Source: Algiphilus sp965216485 (GTDB lineage: Bacteria > Pseudomonadota > Gammaproteobacteria > Nevskiales > Nevskiaceae). Taken from it: a stretch of DNA of 64,000 bases. Shown here piece by piece: positions 23,873 to 31,214 of the stretch (its first letter is position 1; the number at the start of each line of letters is the position of its first letter). Under the pieces are notes generated by a model, which had not been told where the DNA came from, did no database searches, and saw only the letters and a program-made list of their open reading frames with translations. Where the stretch lies: contig NZ_OZ244162.1 of NCBI RefSeq assembly GCF_965216485.1, positions 2,356,001 through 2,420,000 of the forward strand, given 5' to 3'. The translations under genes and the position numbers were made by a program.

Positions 23873-24748
23873 CTAGGGTTGTGCGTCGGGGAGCAACAGG
23901 GCCGGGTCCAGTCGCTTGTCGAACCAGTTGTAGCGGAAGCACAGATGGGCTCCGGTCACGCGCCCGGTGGCTCCGACCGCGCCGATCACCGCGCCCTGCT
24001 CCACCCGATCCCCCACGGCAACATCGAGCCGGGACATGTGCAGATAGGTGCTGCTGACCCCCATGCCGTGATCGATGATGACCGTGCCTCCCGTGTAATA
24101 CAGATCCGTATCTGCCAGTCGCACGATACCAGCGGCGCTGGCGCGGATGGGCCGCCCGGTCTCGGCGGCGATGTCGAGACCATAATGCGGTTGGCGCGGC
24201 TTGCCGTTGAGGATGCGCTGGCTGCCGTAGACGCTGGTGATGCGCCCGCTCACCGGCCAGATGAAGCCCTCGAAGATGCCCATGGCAGGGCTTTGGTGGG
24301 CGCGCGCCGCCTTGACGCGATCCGCCTCCGCGACGATGCGGTCAATGACCGCCTGCGGTGGTGACACCATGCTGCTGGGAAGTCCGTCGATGCGCTGGAT
24401 GTCGTACTCCCGCTGCGTGACAGGAAAGACGCGCTCGCCCGCCTGGCCGTCCGGCATTTCCCAACGCAGCGTCACGGTATCGGGGTCGTCGCGATGAAAG
24501 CCCGTGACAAAGCGCCCCGAGGCATCCACGGGTAGCGCTTCTCCGTCCCGAAAGACGCGTGCACCGGGCGCGACCTGACCGATCAGGAGTCCGCCCTGCT
24601 GCAGGCGAGTTCCCGGCAGTAGATTGATGCTCGGCGCATCGCTTTCCGCGGTCGATACGACGGGCGCCAGCGTCAAGGCCATTACGGCCGCCAGTGCAAG
24701 GCACCGGACGCACTGAAGGAGGCCCAGCGCGTTGACAGTCCGCCTCAC
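23873..24748 (-). CDS. M23-family (LytM) peptidase-like protein, altered zinc site
   Basis: A 291-residue exported protein. A signal peptide (about 1-33, ending VVSTAES) is followed by a beta-rich N-terminal domain and a C-terminal M23 domain: GRITSVYGSQRI, then HYGLDIAAETGRPIRASAAG (first zinc His and Asp), and the final motif GAHLCFRYNWFDKRLDP. Active LytM enzymes have H-x-H in that last motif (usually HLHW or HLHF); here the second His is Cys. Cys can bind zinc, so the enzyme may still work, or it may be an activator like EnvC or NlpD. The codon read at this place is TGC. It is translated from the gltX-thrS operon. Confidence 0.88.
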   Translation of the reverse strand: MRRTVNALGLLQCVRCLALAAVMALTLAPVVSTAESDAPSINLLPGTRLQQGGLLIGQVAPGARVFRDGEALPVDASGRFVTGFHRDDPDTVTLRWEMPDGQAGERVFPVTQREYDIQRIDGLPSSMVSPPQAVIDRIVAEADRVKAARAHQSPAMGIFEGFIWPVSGRITSVYGSQRILNGKPRQPHYGLDIAAETGRPIRASAAGIVRLADTDLYYTGGTVIIDHGMGVSSTYLHMSRLDVAVGDRVEQGAVIGAVGATGRVTGAHLCFRYNWFDKRLDPALLLPDAQP

Positions 24749-24754
24749 CGTGCT

Positions 24755-25828
24755 TCAGCCCGCCGCACTCGGGCGCCGTTGCATCCACGCCGTAATCGAC
24801 TGCACCAGCACGATGGCAGCGGCCACCACGCCGCACAGCGTCCAGATGTCCTGTGAGGAGAAGATCTGCCCGCGCGCGAGCAGAATCAGGACCACGATGT
24901 AGGTCGTGAGCAGGGCCAGCATCATGGCGCCGTCCAGCCGCGACAGCTCATAGCCAATCAGGAACATCGGAACGCACAGCAACGAGACCGCGACCATCAC
25001 CGGCATGTCGAGCTGGACCGCCTGGGCCGAAATGGCCAGACCGCCGGGGGCGACCAGCGCGGTGATGCCGAGCACCGAGAGCAGGTTGAACAGATTGCTG
25101 CCGACGATATTGCCGACGGCAATATCGCGCTCGCCCTTGAGGGCGGCCACCACTGAGGTGGCCAGCTCGGGCAGCGAGGTTCCCAGCGAGACGATGGTGA
25201 GGCCGATCACCAGTTCCGAGACGCCCAGCGCACGGGCGAGCTGGACGGCCCCCTGCACCAGCCAGTCGGCCGCGATGACCAGGCCAATGATGCCGCCGAT
25301 CAGGCTGATCAGATCGATCCACAGCGCGCGCGGCGGCTTCTCCGCGGCCTCCATGGCTTCCGGATCGAGTTCCACGTCGGCGCGGCCACTGCGTACGGCG
25401 ATATACAGCCAGCTCAGATAGGCGACCAGAATGGTGGCAAGCACTGCACCGTCGGCGGTCGACAGCCGAAGGTCACTGGCCATCCACCAGACCAGCAGCG
25501 AGACCGCGATCATGAGCGGCACATCGCGCTGCATGAGATGACGATGCACCGCCAAGGGCAGCACCAGCGCCGAAAGCCCGAGGATCAGCAGCACATTGAA
25601 GATATTGCTGCCCACGATATTGCCCACGGCGATGTCGGCGGAATCACTCAAACCGGCACGCAGCGATACGGCCAGCTCCGGGGCGCTGGTGCCGAAGGCG
25701 ACCATGGTCAGACCAATGACGATGGCTGGAATGCCCAGGCGCAGCCCGAGCCGCGCCGCCCCGTCAACCAGATAGTGCGCCGCCACCACCAGTCCCACCA
25801 AGCCGCCGCCGATGAGGAGCCAGGTCAT
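24755..25828 (-). CDS. Calcium/sodium antiporter (CaCA family, YrbG-like)
   Basis: A 357-residue inner-membrane antiporter with about ten transmembrane segments in two inverted halves. Each half carries the alpha-repeat signature: AFGTSAPELAVSL with NIVGSNIFNVLLILG in the first (residues 45-85), and SLGTSLPELATSV with NIVGSNLFNLLSVLG in the second (about 210-250). The conserved Glu residues in TSxPEL and the GSNxFN motifs line the cation path in this family. E. coli YrbG is the closest type; the natural ion pair is not certain. It lies five bases after thrS. Confidence 0.93.
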   Translation of the reverse strand: MTWLLIGGGLVGLVVAAHYLVDGAARLGLRLGIPAIVIGLTMVAFGTSAPELAVSLRAGLSDSADIAVGNIVGSNIFNVLLILGLSALVLPLAVHRHLMQRDVPLMIAVSLLVWWMASDLRLSTADGAVLATILVAYLSWLYIAVRSGRADVELDPEAMEAAEKPPRALWIDLISLIGGIIGLVIAADWLVQGAVQLARALGVSELVIGLTIVSLGTSLPELATSVVAALKGERDIAVGNIVGSNLFNLLSVLGITALVAPGGLAISAQAVQLDMPVMVAVSLLCVPMFLIGYELSRLDGAMMLALLTTYIVVLILLARGQIFSSQDIWTLCGVVAAAIVLVQSITAWMQRRPSAAG

Positions 25829-25833
25829 GGCGA

Positions 25834-27762
25834 TCAGGCCTCCGACGGCGGCAAGGATTCCTGCTTCAGAATCTCGATGGCGTCATCCAGGCTGAGCACC
25901 TGCTGATCCTTGCTGCCCAGACGGCGCAAGGCGACCGTCCCCTCTTCGGCCTCGCGCCGGCCGACCACGGCCATGGCGGGCACCTTGGCCAGTGAGGACT
26001 CACGCACCTTGAGATTGATCTTCTCGTTGCGCACATCGGTCTCGGCACGGATGCCGGCCCGCTGCATGCGTTCGCAGACCGAACGTGCGTAGTCGTCGGC
26101 GTCCGAGACGATGGTCGCCACCTGCACCTGCACCGGCGCCAGCCAGCTGGGCAAGGTACCGGCGTGATGCTCGATAAGGATGCCGAAGAAGCGCTCCAGC
26201 GAACCGAACATGGCGCGGTGGATCATGATGGGTGTGTGCTTGGCGCTGTCCTCGCCGACGTACTCCGCATCCAGCCGTCCGGGCAGATTGAAGTCGAGCT
26301 GCAGGGTGCCGCACTGCCAGTCGCGGCCGATGGCGTCGCGCAGCACGAATTCCAGCTTGGGGCCATAGAAGGCGCCCTCGCCTTCAAACACGGTGTATTC
26401 GAGGCCGAGATCGCCGAGGGCGTTGGCCAGGGCGGATTCCGCCTGATCCCACAGCTCGTCGGCGCCGATGCGCTTCTCCGGCCGCGTCGACAGCTTGATG
26501 ACGATGTTCTCGAAGCCGAAGTCCTTGTAGATCGCCAGCGTAAGCTGAGTGATGTTGATGCACTCAGCGTGCATCTGCTCGCGCGTGCAGAAGACGTGGG
26601 CGTCATCCTGAGTGAAGGAGCGCACACGCAACAGACCGTGCAGCGCGCCGCTGGGCTCGAAACGGTGCACCTTGCCGAATTCAGCCAGACGCAGCGGCAG
26701 TTCGCGGTAGGAACGCAGGCCCTGGTTGAACACGGCGACGTGGCCCGGGCAGTTCATCGGCTTGAGCGCCAGGATGCGGTCCTCGTCGCGCTCGGTGGTG
26801 AACATGTTCTCGCCGTAGTTCTCCCAGTGGCCGGAGCGCTTCCACAGCGAGAGATCCATCATGTCGGGCGTGTTCACTTCCTGATAGCCGGCACGCAGCT
26901 GCTGGCGGCGCATGTAGTCGATCAGGCCCTGGAAGACCGTCCAGCCCTTGGGGTGCCAGAACACCGAACCCGGCGCCTCTTCCTGGAAATGGAAGAGATC
27001 CAGCTGACGACCCAGCTTGCGGTGGTCGCGCTTCTCGGCTTCCTCCAGCATGCGCAGATGCGCCTTGAGCTGCTTGTCGTCGGCAAAAGCCAGGCCATAG
27101 ATGCGCTGCAGCTGGGCGTTGTTCTTGTCGCCGCGCCAATAGGCTCCGGACAGCTTGGTCAGCTTGAAGGCCGTGCCCAAGCGCCCCGTCGACGGCAGAT
27201 GTGGACCGGTGCAGAGGTCCTTCCACTGGTCGCCCTGGGTGTAAACGGTGATTTCCTCGTCCGGGTCGATGCCCTCGGCAATCCACTGCGCCTTGTAGCT
27301 TTCACCCAGCTCCTTGAAGTGGGCGATAGCCTCGTCGCGGTTCCAGACCTGCCGCTGGATGGGCAGATCGCGCTGCACTATGTCGCGCATGCGCTGTTCG
27401 ATGGCTTCCAGATCGTCCTGCGAGAAGGGCTCATCGCGCACGAAATCGTAGTAGAAGCCGGTGTCGGTCGACGGCCCGAAAGTGATCTGCGTGCCGGGGA
27501 ACAACTCCTGTACGGCCTGGGCCAGCACGTGCGCGGCGTCGTGGCGCAGCACCTCGACGCCCTCCGGACGATCCCGCGTGACGATGTCGATGCGCGCATC
27601 GTGCTCGATGGGCCGGGTCAGATCCCAGAGTTCGCCGTCGACATTGACCACCACCGCCTTCTTGGCAAGGCCGGGGCTGATGTTCTGCGCGATCTCGAGA
27701 CCGGTGGGGGCATGGTCATAGGACTCGGTGCGCCCGTCAGGGAAGGTAATAGCAATGCTCAT
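25834..27762 (-). CDS. thrS: Threonyl-tRNA synthetase
   Basis: A 642-residue class II synthetase of normal length that charges tRNA-Thr. Order: TGS domain (1-62, ITFPDGRTESYDHAPTGLEI); editing domain that clears Ser-tRNA-Thr, with RHDAAHVLAQAVQ (H-x3-H) near residue 73; catalytic core with LKPMNCPGHVAVF (zinc Cys), motif 2 FRYR-type region RFEPSGALHGLLRVRSFTQD; and the C-terminal anticodon-binding domain (about 535-642, PSWLAPVQVQVATIVSDAD). The start overlaps the gltX stop by four bases. No infC-rplT genes follow it, unlike the common arrangement; the gene sits instead in the gltX operon. Confidence 0.98.
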   Translation of the reverse strand: MSIAITFPDGRTESYDHAPTGLEIAQNISPGLAKKAVVVNVDGELWDLTRPIEHDARIDIVTRDRPEGVEVLRHDAAHVLAQAVQELFPGTQITFGPSTDTGFYYDFVRDEPFSQDDLEAIEQRMRDIVQRDLPIQRQVWNRDEAIAHFKELGESYKAQWIAEGIDPDEEITVYTQGDQWKDLCTGPHLPSTGRLGTAFKLTKLSGAYWRGDKNNAQLQRIYGLAFADDKQLKAHLRMLEEAEKRDHRKLGRQLDLFHFQEEAPGSVFWHPKGWTVFQGLIDYMRRQQLRAGYQEVNTPDMMDLSLWKRSGHWENYGENMFTTERDEDRILALKPMNCPGHVAVFNQGLRSYRELPLRLAEFGKVHRFEPSGALHGLLRVRSFTQDDAHVFCTREQMHAECINITQLTLAIYKDFGFENIVIKLSTRPEKRIGADELWDQAESALANALGDLGLEYTVFEGEGAFYGPKLEFVLRDAIGRDWQCGTLQLDFNLPGRLDAEYVGEDSAKHTPIMIHRAMFGSLERFFGILIEHHAGTLPSWLAPVQVQVATIVSDADDYARSVCERMQRAGIRAETDVRNEKINLKVRESSLAKVPAMAVVGRREAEEGTVALRRLGSKDQQVLSLDDAIEILKQESLPPSEA

Positions 27763-29189
27763 GATGCGGATTCGGTGGGTTGGGCGGCCAGCCAGGCAAG
27801 GGCTGCGTCCAGGCGCTCGAGGGTGGTATCACGACCCAGCAGCGCCAGGGTCTGATCGATGGGGGGCGTCACGGCGGCACCGGAGATCGCCACACGGATG
27901 GGCTGCGCGACCTTGCCCAGGCCGACCTCGTGGCTCGCCGCGACCGCATGCACCACCTCGTGCAGAGCTTCGGCCGCCCACGGGCCATCGACCAGGCGCA
28001 GGCGCACATCGGCGAGCACCTCCGCCGCCGGAGCCTTGAAATGCTTCTTGGCGTCCTTTTCCGCGTACTCCGCCGGTGGCTGGAAGAAGAAGGTCGACTT
28101 CTCGGCCATTTCCGCCATGCTGCGGCAGCGCTCGCGCTGGGCGTCGACGATCTCGGCGAGTCGCGGGTCGCCCTCAGCCTCGATACCAAGGCGGCGCAGG
28201 TGCCAGACCAGCTCAGGCACCAGCAGTTCCATCGGCGCCTGCTTGATGTACTGGTGATTCACCCACCAGGCCTTCTCCATGTCGAAGCGCGCCGGTGCGC
28301 TGGAGACATGATCGAAGTCGAAGTGCTGGACCATCTCGTCGCGGGTGAAGATCTCCTGATCGCCGTGGCTCCAGCCGAGCCGGACGAGGTAGTTCAGCAG
28401 GCCGTCGGGCAGGAAGCCCATGGCGCGATACTCGGTGACGCTGACCGCACCGTGGCGCTTGGACAGCTTGACGCCATCCGGCCCCAGGATCATCGGCACG
28501 TGCGCATAGGCCGGTGGCTCCGCGCCCAGGGCCTTGAGGATATTCACCTGCCGCGGCGTATTCGCCACGTGGTCGTTGCCGCGAATGACATGGCTGATGC
28601 CCATGTCCATGTCGTCGACCACCACGCACAGGTTGTAGGTCGGGCTGCCGTCGGCGCGAGCAATGATCAGATCGTCCAGCTCGTTGTTATCAAAGGCCAT
28701 GCTGCCCTTGACCAGATCATTGACCACCACGGCGCCTTCCAGCGGATTGGCAAAGCGGATCACCGGGTCCACGCCGGCCGGCGGCTCGGGGAGCGTCTTG
28801 CCGGGCATTGGCCGCCAACGGCCGTCGTAGCGGGGTTTCTCCTTGCGCGCGCGCTGTTCTTCGCGCATGGCATCGAGCTCTTCCTTGGAGGCGTAGCAGC
28901 GGTAGGCCTTGCCTTCCGCCAGCAGCTGATCGATCACTTCGCGATAACGCGCGTCGCGGGCGGTCTGGTACACCGGCGCCTCGTCCGCCGCCAGGCCCAG
29001 CCATTCCAGCCCTTCGAGAATGGCCTGCACGGCTTCGGGTGTGGAGCGTTCGCGGTCGGTGTCCTCGATGCGCAGCACGTAGCGCCCATCTCGCCCGCGT
29101 GCGTACAGCCAGGAGAATAAAGCCGTGCGAACGCCGCCGATATGCAAGAAACCGGTCGGGCTGGGAGCGAAACGGGTGGTTACGGACAT
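27759..29189 (-). CDS. gltX: Glutamyl-tRNA synthetase
   Basis: A 476-residue class I synthetase of normal length. The HIGH motif lies in RFAPSPTGFLHIGGVRT (residues 6-22) and the KMSKS motif is KLSKRHG (about 243-249). The C-terminal half is the helical anticodon-binding region. It shares ancestry with gluQ in this window. It heads the minus-strand run gltX-thrS-antiporter-M23-DUF1499 and is divergent from the QueD-like gene, with 92 bases between the two start codons. Confidence 0.97.
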   Translation of the reverse strand: MSVTTRFAPSPTGFLHIGGVRTALFSWLYARGRDGRYVLRIEDTDRERSTPEAVQAILEGLEWLGLAADEAPVYQTARDARYREVIDQLLAEGKAYRCYASKEELDAMREEQRARKEKPRYDGRWRPMPGKTLPEPPAGVDPVIRFANPLEGAVVVNDLVKGSMAFDNNELDDLIIARADGSPTYNLCVVVDDMDMGISHVIRGNDHVANTPRQVNILKALGAEPPAYAHVPMILGPDGVKLSKRHGAVSVTEYRAMGFLPDGLLNYLVRLGWSHGDQEIFTRDEMVQHFDFDHVSSAPARFDMEKAWWVNHQYIKQAPMELLVPELVWHLRRLGIEAEGDPRLAEIVDAQRERCRSMAEMAEKSTFFFQPPAEYAEKDAKKHFKAPAAEVLADVRLRLVDGPWAAEALHEVVHAVAASHEVGLGKVAQPIRVAISGAAVTPPIDQTLALLGRDTTLERLDAALAWLAAQPTESAS

Positions 29190-29281
29190 GACAGGCGCGA
29201 ACTCAACACGGCAGGAATGCGGCGCGCAATCTTAAACTATGGGTGGCGCTGCCACTTTGCGCCGCCCTATTGTGAACGCTC

Positions 29282-30133
29282 ATGGCCTGCCTCTTCGTCA
29301 ACCATCTCACCGTCGCGGATTTCTCCTACCTCGACAGCGCGCGCGGACTCGTGGGCGAATCCTGGATCGTCGACATCGAATTGGAGGGCGACCTCGACGC
29401 GCAGTCGATGGTGCTCGACTTTGGCGCGGTAAAGAAGCGCATCAAGCGCGCTATCGACGACAGCATCGACCACACCCTGCTGGTGCCCCTGCAGGCCGAG
29501 GGCGTGCAATGGGAGCCGGGCACCCAGGACACCCGGCTGCTCTTCCCCACGGCGATGGGCGCCATCGAGCACGTCGCGCCGCCGTGTGCCGTGTCCGCGA
29601 TGGACTGCGCCGAGATTACCGTCGAGGCCGTGGCGCAACATTTGGAATCGGTTCTGCAGCCGCTGATGCCGCCCTCAGTGCACGCGCTGCGCATCGGACT
29701 TCGGCCCGAGGCCATCGACGGCGCCTACTATCACTACAGCCATGGCCTGCGGAAACACGACGGCGCCTGCCAGCGCATCGCCCACGGGCATCGCTCACGC
29801 TTGGTCATCGAGATGGACGGCCAGCGCCAGCCCGATTGGGAGCGCGAGATCGCCCTCGCCTGGACGGACATCTATCTGGGCGTGGTCGGAGACATCAGCG
29901 CTCGCGCCAATGGCCGCATCCGCTTTGCCTACGATGCCCCCGAGGGGCATTTCGAGCTCGCGCTGCCGGAACACTGCGTGGATCTGCTGGAAACCGACAG
30001 CACGGTGGAATGCATCGCCGTCACCCTGCAGCAGCGTCTGCGCCAGCACAAGGCGCTTGAGGCCGACCGCCGATTGCGCGTCCGCGCCTTCGAGGGCGTG
30101 GACAAGGGCGCCATTGCCGACGCGCACGAATAG
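29282..30133 (+). CDS. 6-carboxytetrahydropterin synthase-like tandem-domain protein (QueD family)
   Basis: A 283-residue protein made of two T-fold (PTPS/QueD) halves. The N-terminal half opens LFVNHLTVADFSYLDSARGL and has the LDFGAVKKRIK and IDHTLLVP motifs of QueD. The second half (from about residue 150) carries YHYSHGLRKHDGACQRIAHG followed by HRSRLVIEMDG, the Cys and zinc-His cluster of QueD. Canonical QueD has 120 residues and one domain, so this is the long form known from several gammaproteobacteria. QueD makes 6-carboxy-tetrahydropterin, the precursor of queuosine upstream of QueF. The active-site motifs seem divided between the halves, so activity should not be taken for granted. 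Confidence 0.85.
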   Translation: MACLFVNHLTVADFSYLDSARGLVGESWIVDIELEGDLDAQSMVLDFGAVKKRIKRAIDDSIDHTLLVPLQAEGVQWEPGTQDTRLLFPTAMGAIEHVAPPCAVSAMDCAEITVEAVAQHLESVLQPLMPPSVHALRIGLRPEAIDGAYYHYSHGLRKHDGACQRIAHGHRSRLVIEMDGQRQPDWEREIALAWTDIYLGVVGDISARANGRIRFAYDAPEGHFELALPEHCVDLLETDSTVECIAVTLQQRLRQHKALEADRRLRVRAFEGVDKGAIADAHE

Positions 30134-30211
30134 CCCGTTAATCCGTTGGTTAGCCGGGTTTTCTAAGCTACTTTCGAGCCAAAGGCGACGGCATCCCGCG
30201 CCAGCAAGGCA

Positions 30212-30679
30212 TCAGCTACTGGGCTGACACTGGGCGCAGAGGCCATAGACCTCCACCACCTTGCGTTGCGGCGTGAAGCCGAGTCCGCGCGCGTGGGCAT
30301 CCAGCGAGGCGCGGACGTCGGGGTCGTGCGCCTCGTGCGAGGCGCCACATTCACGGCAGACAAAGTACATGCTCTCGTGGCGGTCCCCGGGGTGATCGCA
30401 GACGACGAAGGCATTGCGCGACTCGATGCGATGCACGAAACCCTCTTCGAGCAGGAAATCCAGCGCGCGGTACACAGTGGGCGGTGCCAGGCGCTTGCCC
30501 GTGCTCTGCTGCATGCGTTCGAGCAATTCGTAGGCGGAAATGGGGGCCGCGTAGGCCACCATGGCCTCGTAGGCGGCGCGCCGCATTGGGGTCAGGCGCA
30601 CGCCCCGTTCACTGCAGGCAGCCTCGACGGCACGGGTGGCCTCGCTGGGCGATTCGGCTTCGCAATCAGAACGGGTCAT
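30212..30679 (-). CDS. zur: Zinc-uptake regulator Zur (Fur family)
   Basis: A 155-residue Fur-family repressor. The winged-helix DNA-binding half contains GVRLTPMRRAAYEAMVAYAA and APPTVYRALDFLLEEGFVHR. The metal-binding half has CDHPGDRHESMYFVCRECGA and ends in GLCAQCQPSS; the two C-x-x-C pairs form the structural zinc site, and the ending is that of Zur rather than Fur. The ATG at 30679 (MTRSDCEAESPSEA) is chosen because the longer frame reads through the intergenic region into hisI. It is divergent from hisI across a 58-base gap with a Zur-like element, and converges with the QueD-like gene. Confidence 0.92.
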   Translation of the reverse strand: MTRSDCEAESPSEATRAVEAACSERGVRLTPMRRAAYEAMVAYAAPISAYELLERMQQSTGKRLAPPTVYRALDFLLEEGFVHRIESRNAFVVCDHPGDRHESMYFVCRECGASHEAHDPDVRASLDAHARGLGFTPQRKVVEVYGLCAQCQPSS

Positions 30680-30689
30680 GACGGGTTCA

Positions 30690-30699
30690 TGATATAACA
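30690..30699. promoter_or_regulatory. Possible Zur operator half-site in the zur/hisI gap
   Basis: TGATATAACA differs at one base from TGTTATAACA, the core of gammaproteobacterial Zur boxes. It lies 10 bases before the zur start and 38 before hisI, in the only gap between the two divergent genes. Only one arm is convincing, so this is a suggestion. Confidence 0.35.
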
Positions 30700-30737
30700 C
30701 GCGCCCCGCGAATCCCGGCAACCCTGTCGTTTCTGCC

Positions 30738-31214
30738 ATGTCTGACTTCATCCGCTTCTTCCCGCGCCAATCCATCGAACAGGTCGAAGAGGGCAACGAG
30801 CTGGCCCCCAAATTCGACGAGCATGGGCTGATCCCGTGCATTACCACGGCGGCCGGTACCGGCGAAGTGCTGATGCTGGGCTACATGAATGAAGAAGCCC
30901 TGAAGCGCACCATCGCCACCGGCGAGGCGCACTACTGGTCGCGCTCGCGCCAGGTGCTGTGGCACAAGGGTGCGACCAGTGGTCTGGTGCAGACCGTTGA
31001 GGAGCTGCGCATCGACGACGACCAGGACGCGATCTGGCTACGCGTCTCGGTGCAGGGTGATGCCTCTTGTCACGTCGGTTACCGCTCCTGCTTCTATCGT
31101 GCCGTACCGGTGGGCGAAGGCGAGGCCGAGCGTCCGCTGGAGTATCGCGAGAGCGAGAAGACCTTCGACCCGGTCGCCGTCTACGGCGACGCGCCGAACC
31201 CGACCAAGCTCTAG
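30738..31214 (+). CDS. hisI: Phosphoribosyl-AMP cyclohydrolase HisI
   Basis: A 158-residue single-domain zinc enzyme of histidine synthesis, hydrolysing PR-AMP to ProFAR. The signature is complete: VLMLGYMNEEALKRTIATGE, YWSRSRQVLWHKGATSG, and GDASCHVGYRSCFYR with the zinc cysteines; the magnesium-binding IDDDQDAI segment is also there. It is longer than the usual 110-130 residues, mainly through the N-terminal 25 and C-terminal 30 residues. No other his gene lies nearby. Divergence from zur suggests zinc control; hisI paralogues are known among zinc-limitation genes, so this could be a second, zinc-sparing copy rather than the pathway enzyme. Confidence 0.94.
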   Translation: MSDFIRFFPRQSIEQVEEGNELAPKFDEHGLIPCITTAAGTGEVLMLGYMNEEALKRTIATGEAHYWSRSRQVLWHKGATSGLVQTVEELRIDDDQDAIWLRVSVQGDASCHVGYRSCFYRAVPVGEGEAERPLEYRESEKTFDPVAVYGDAPNPTKL

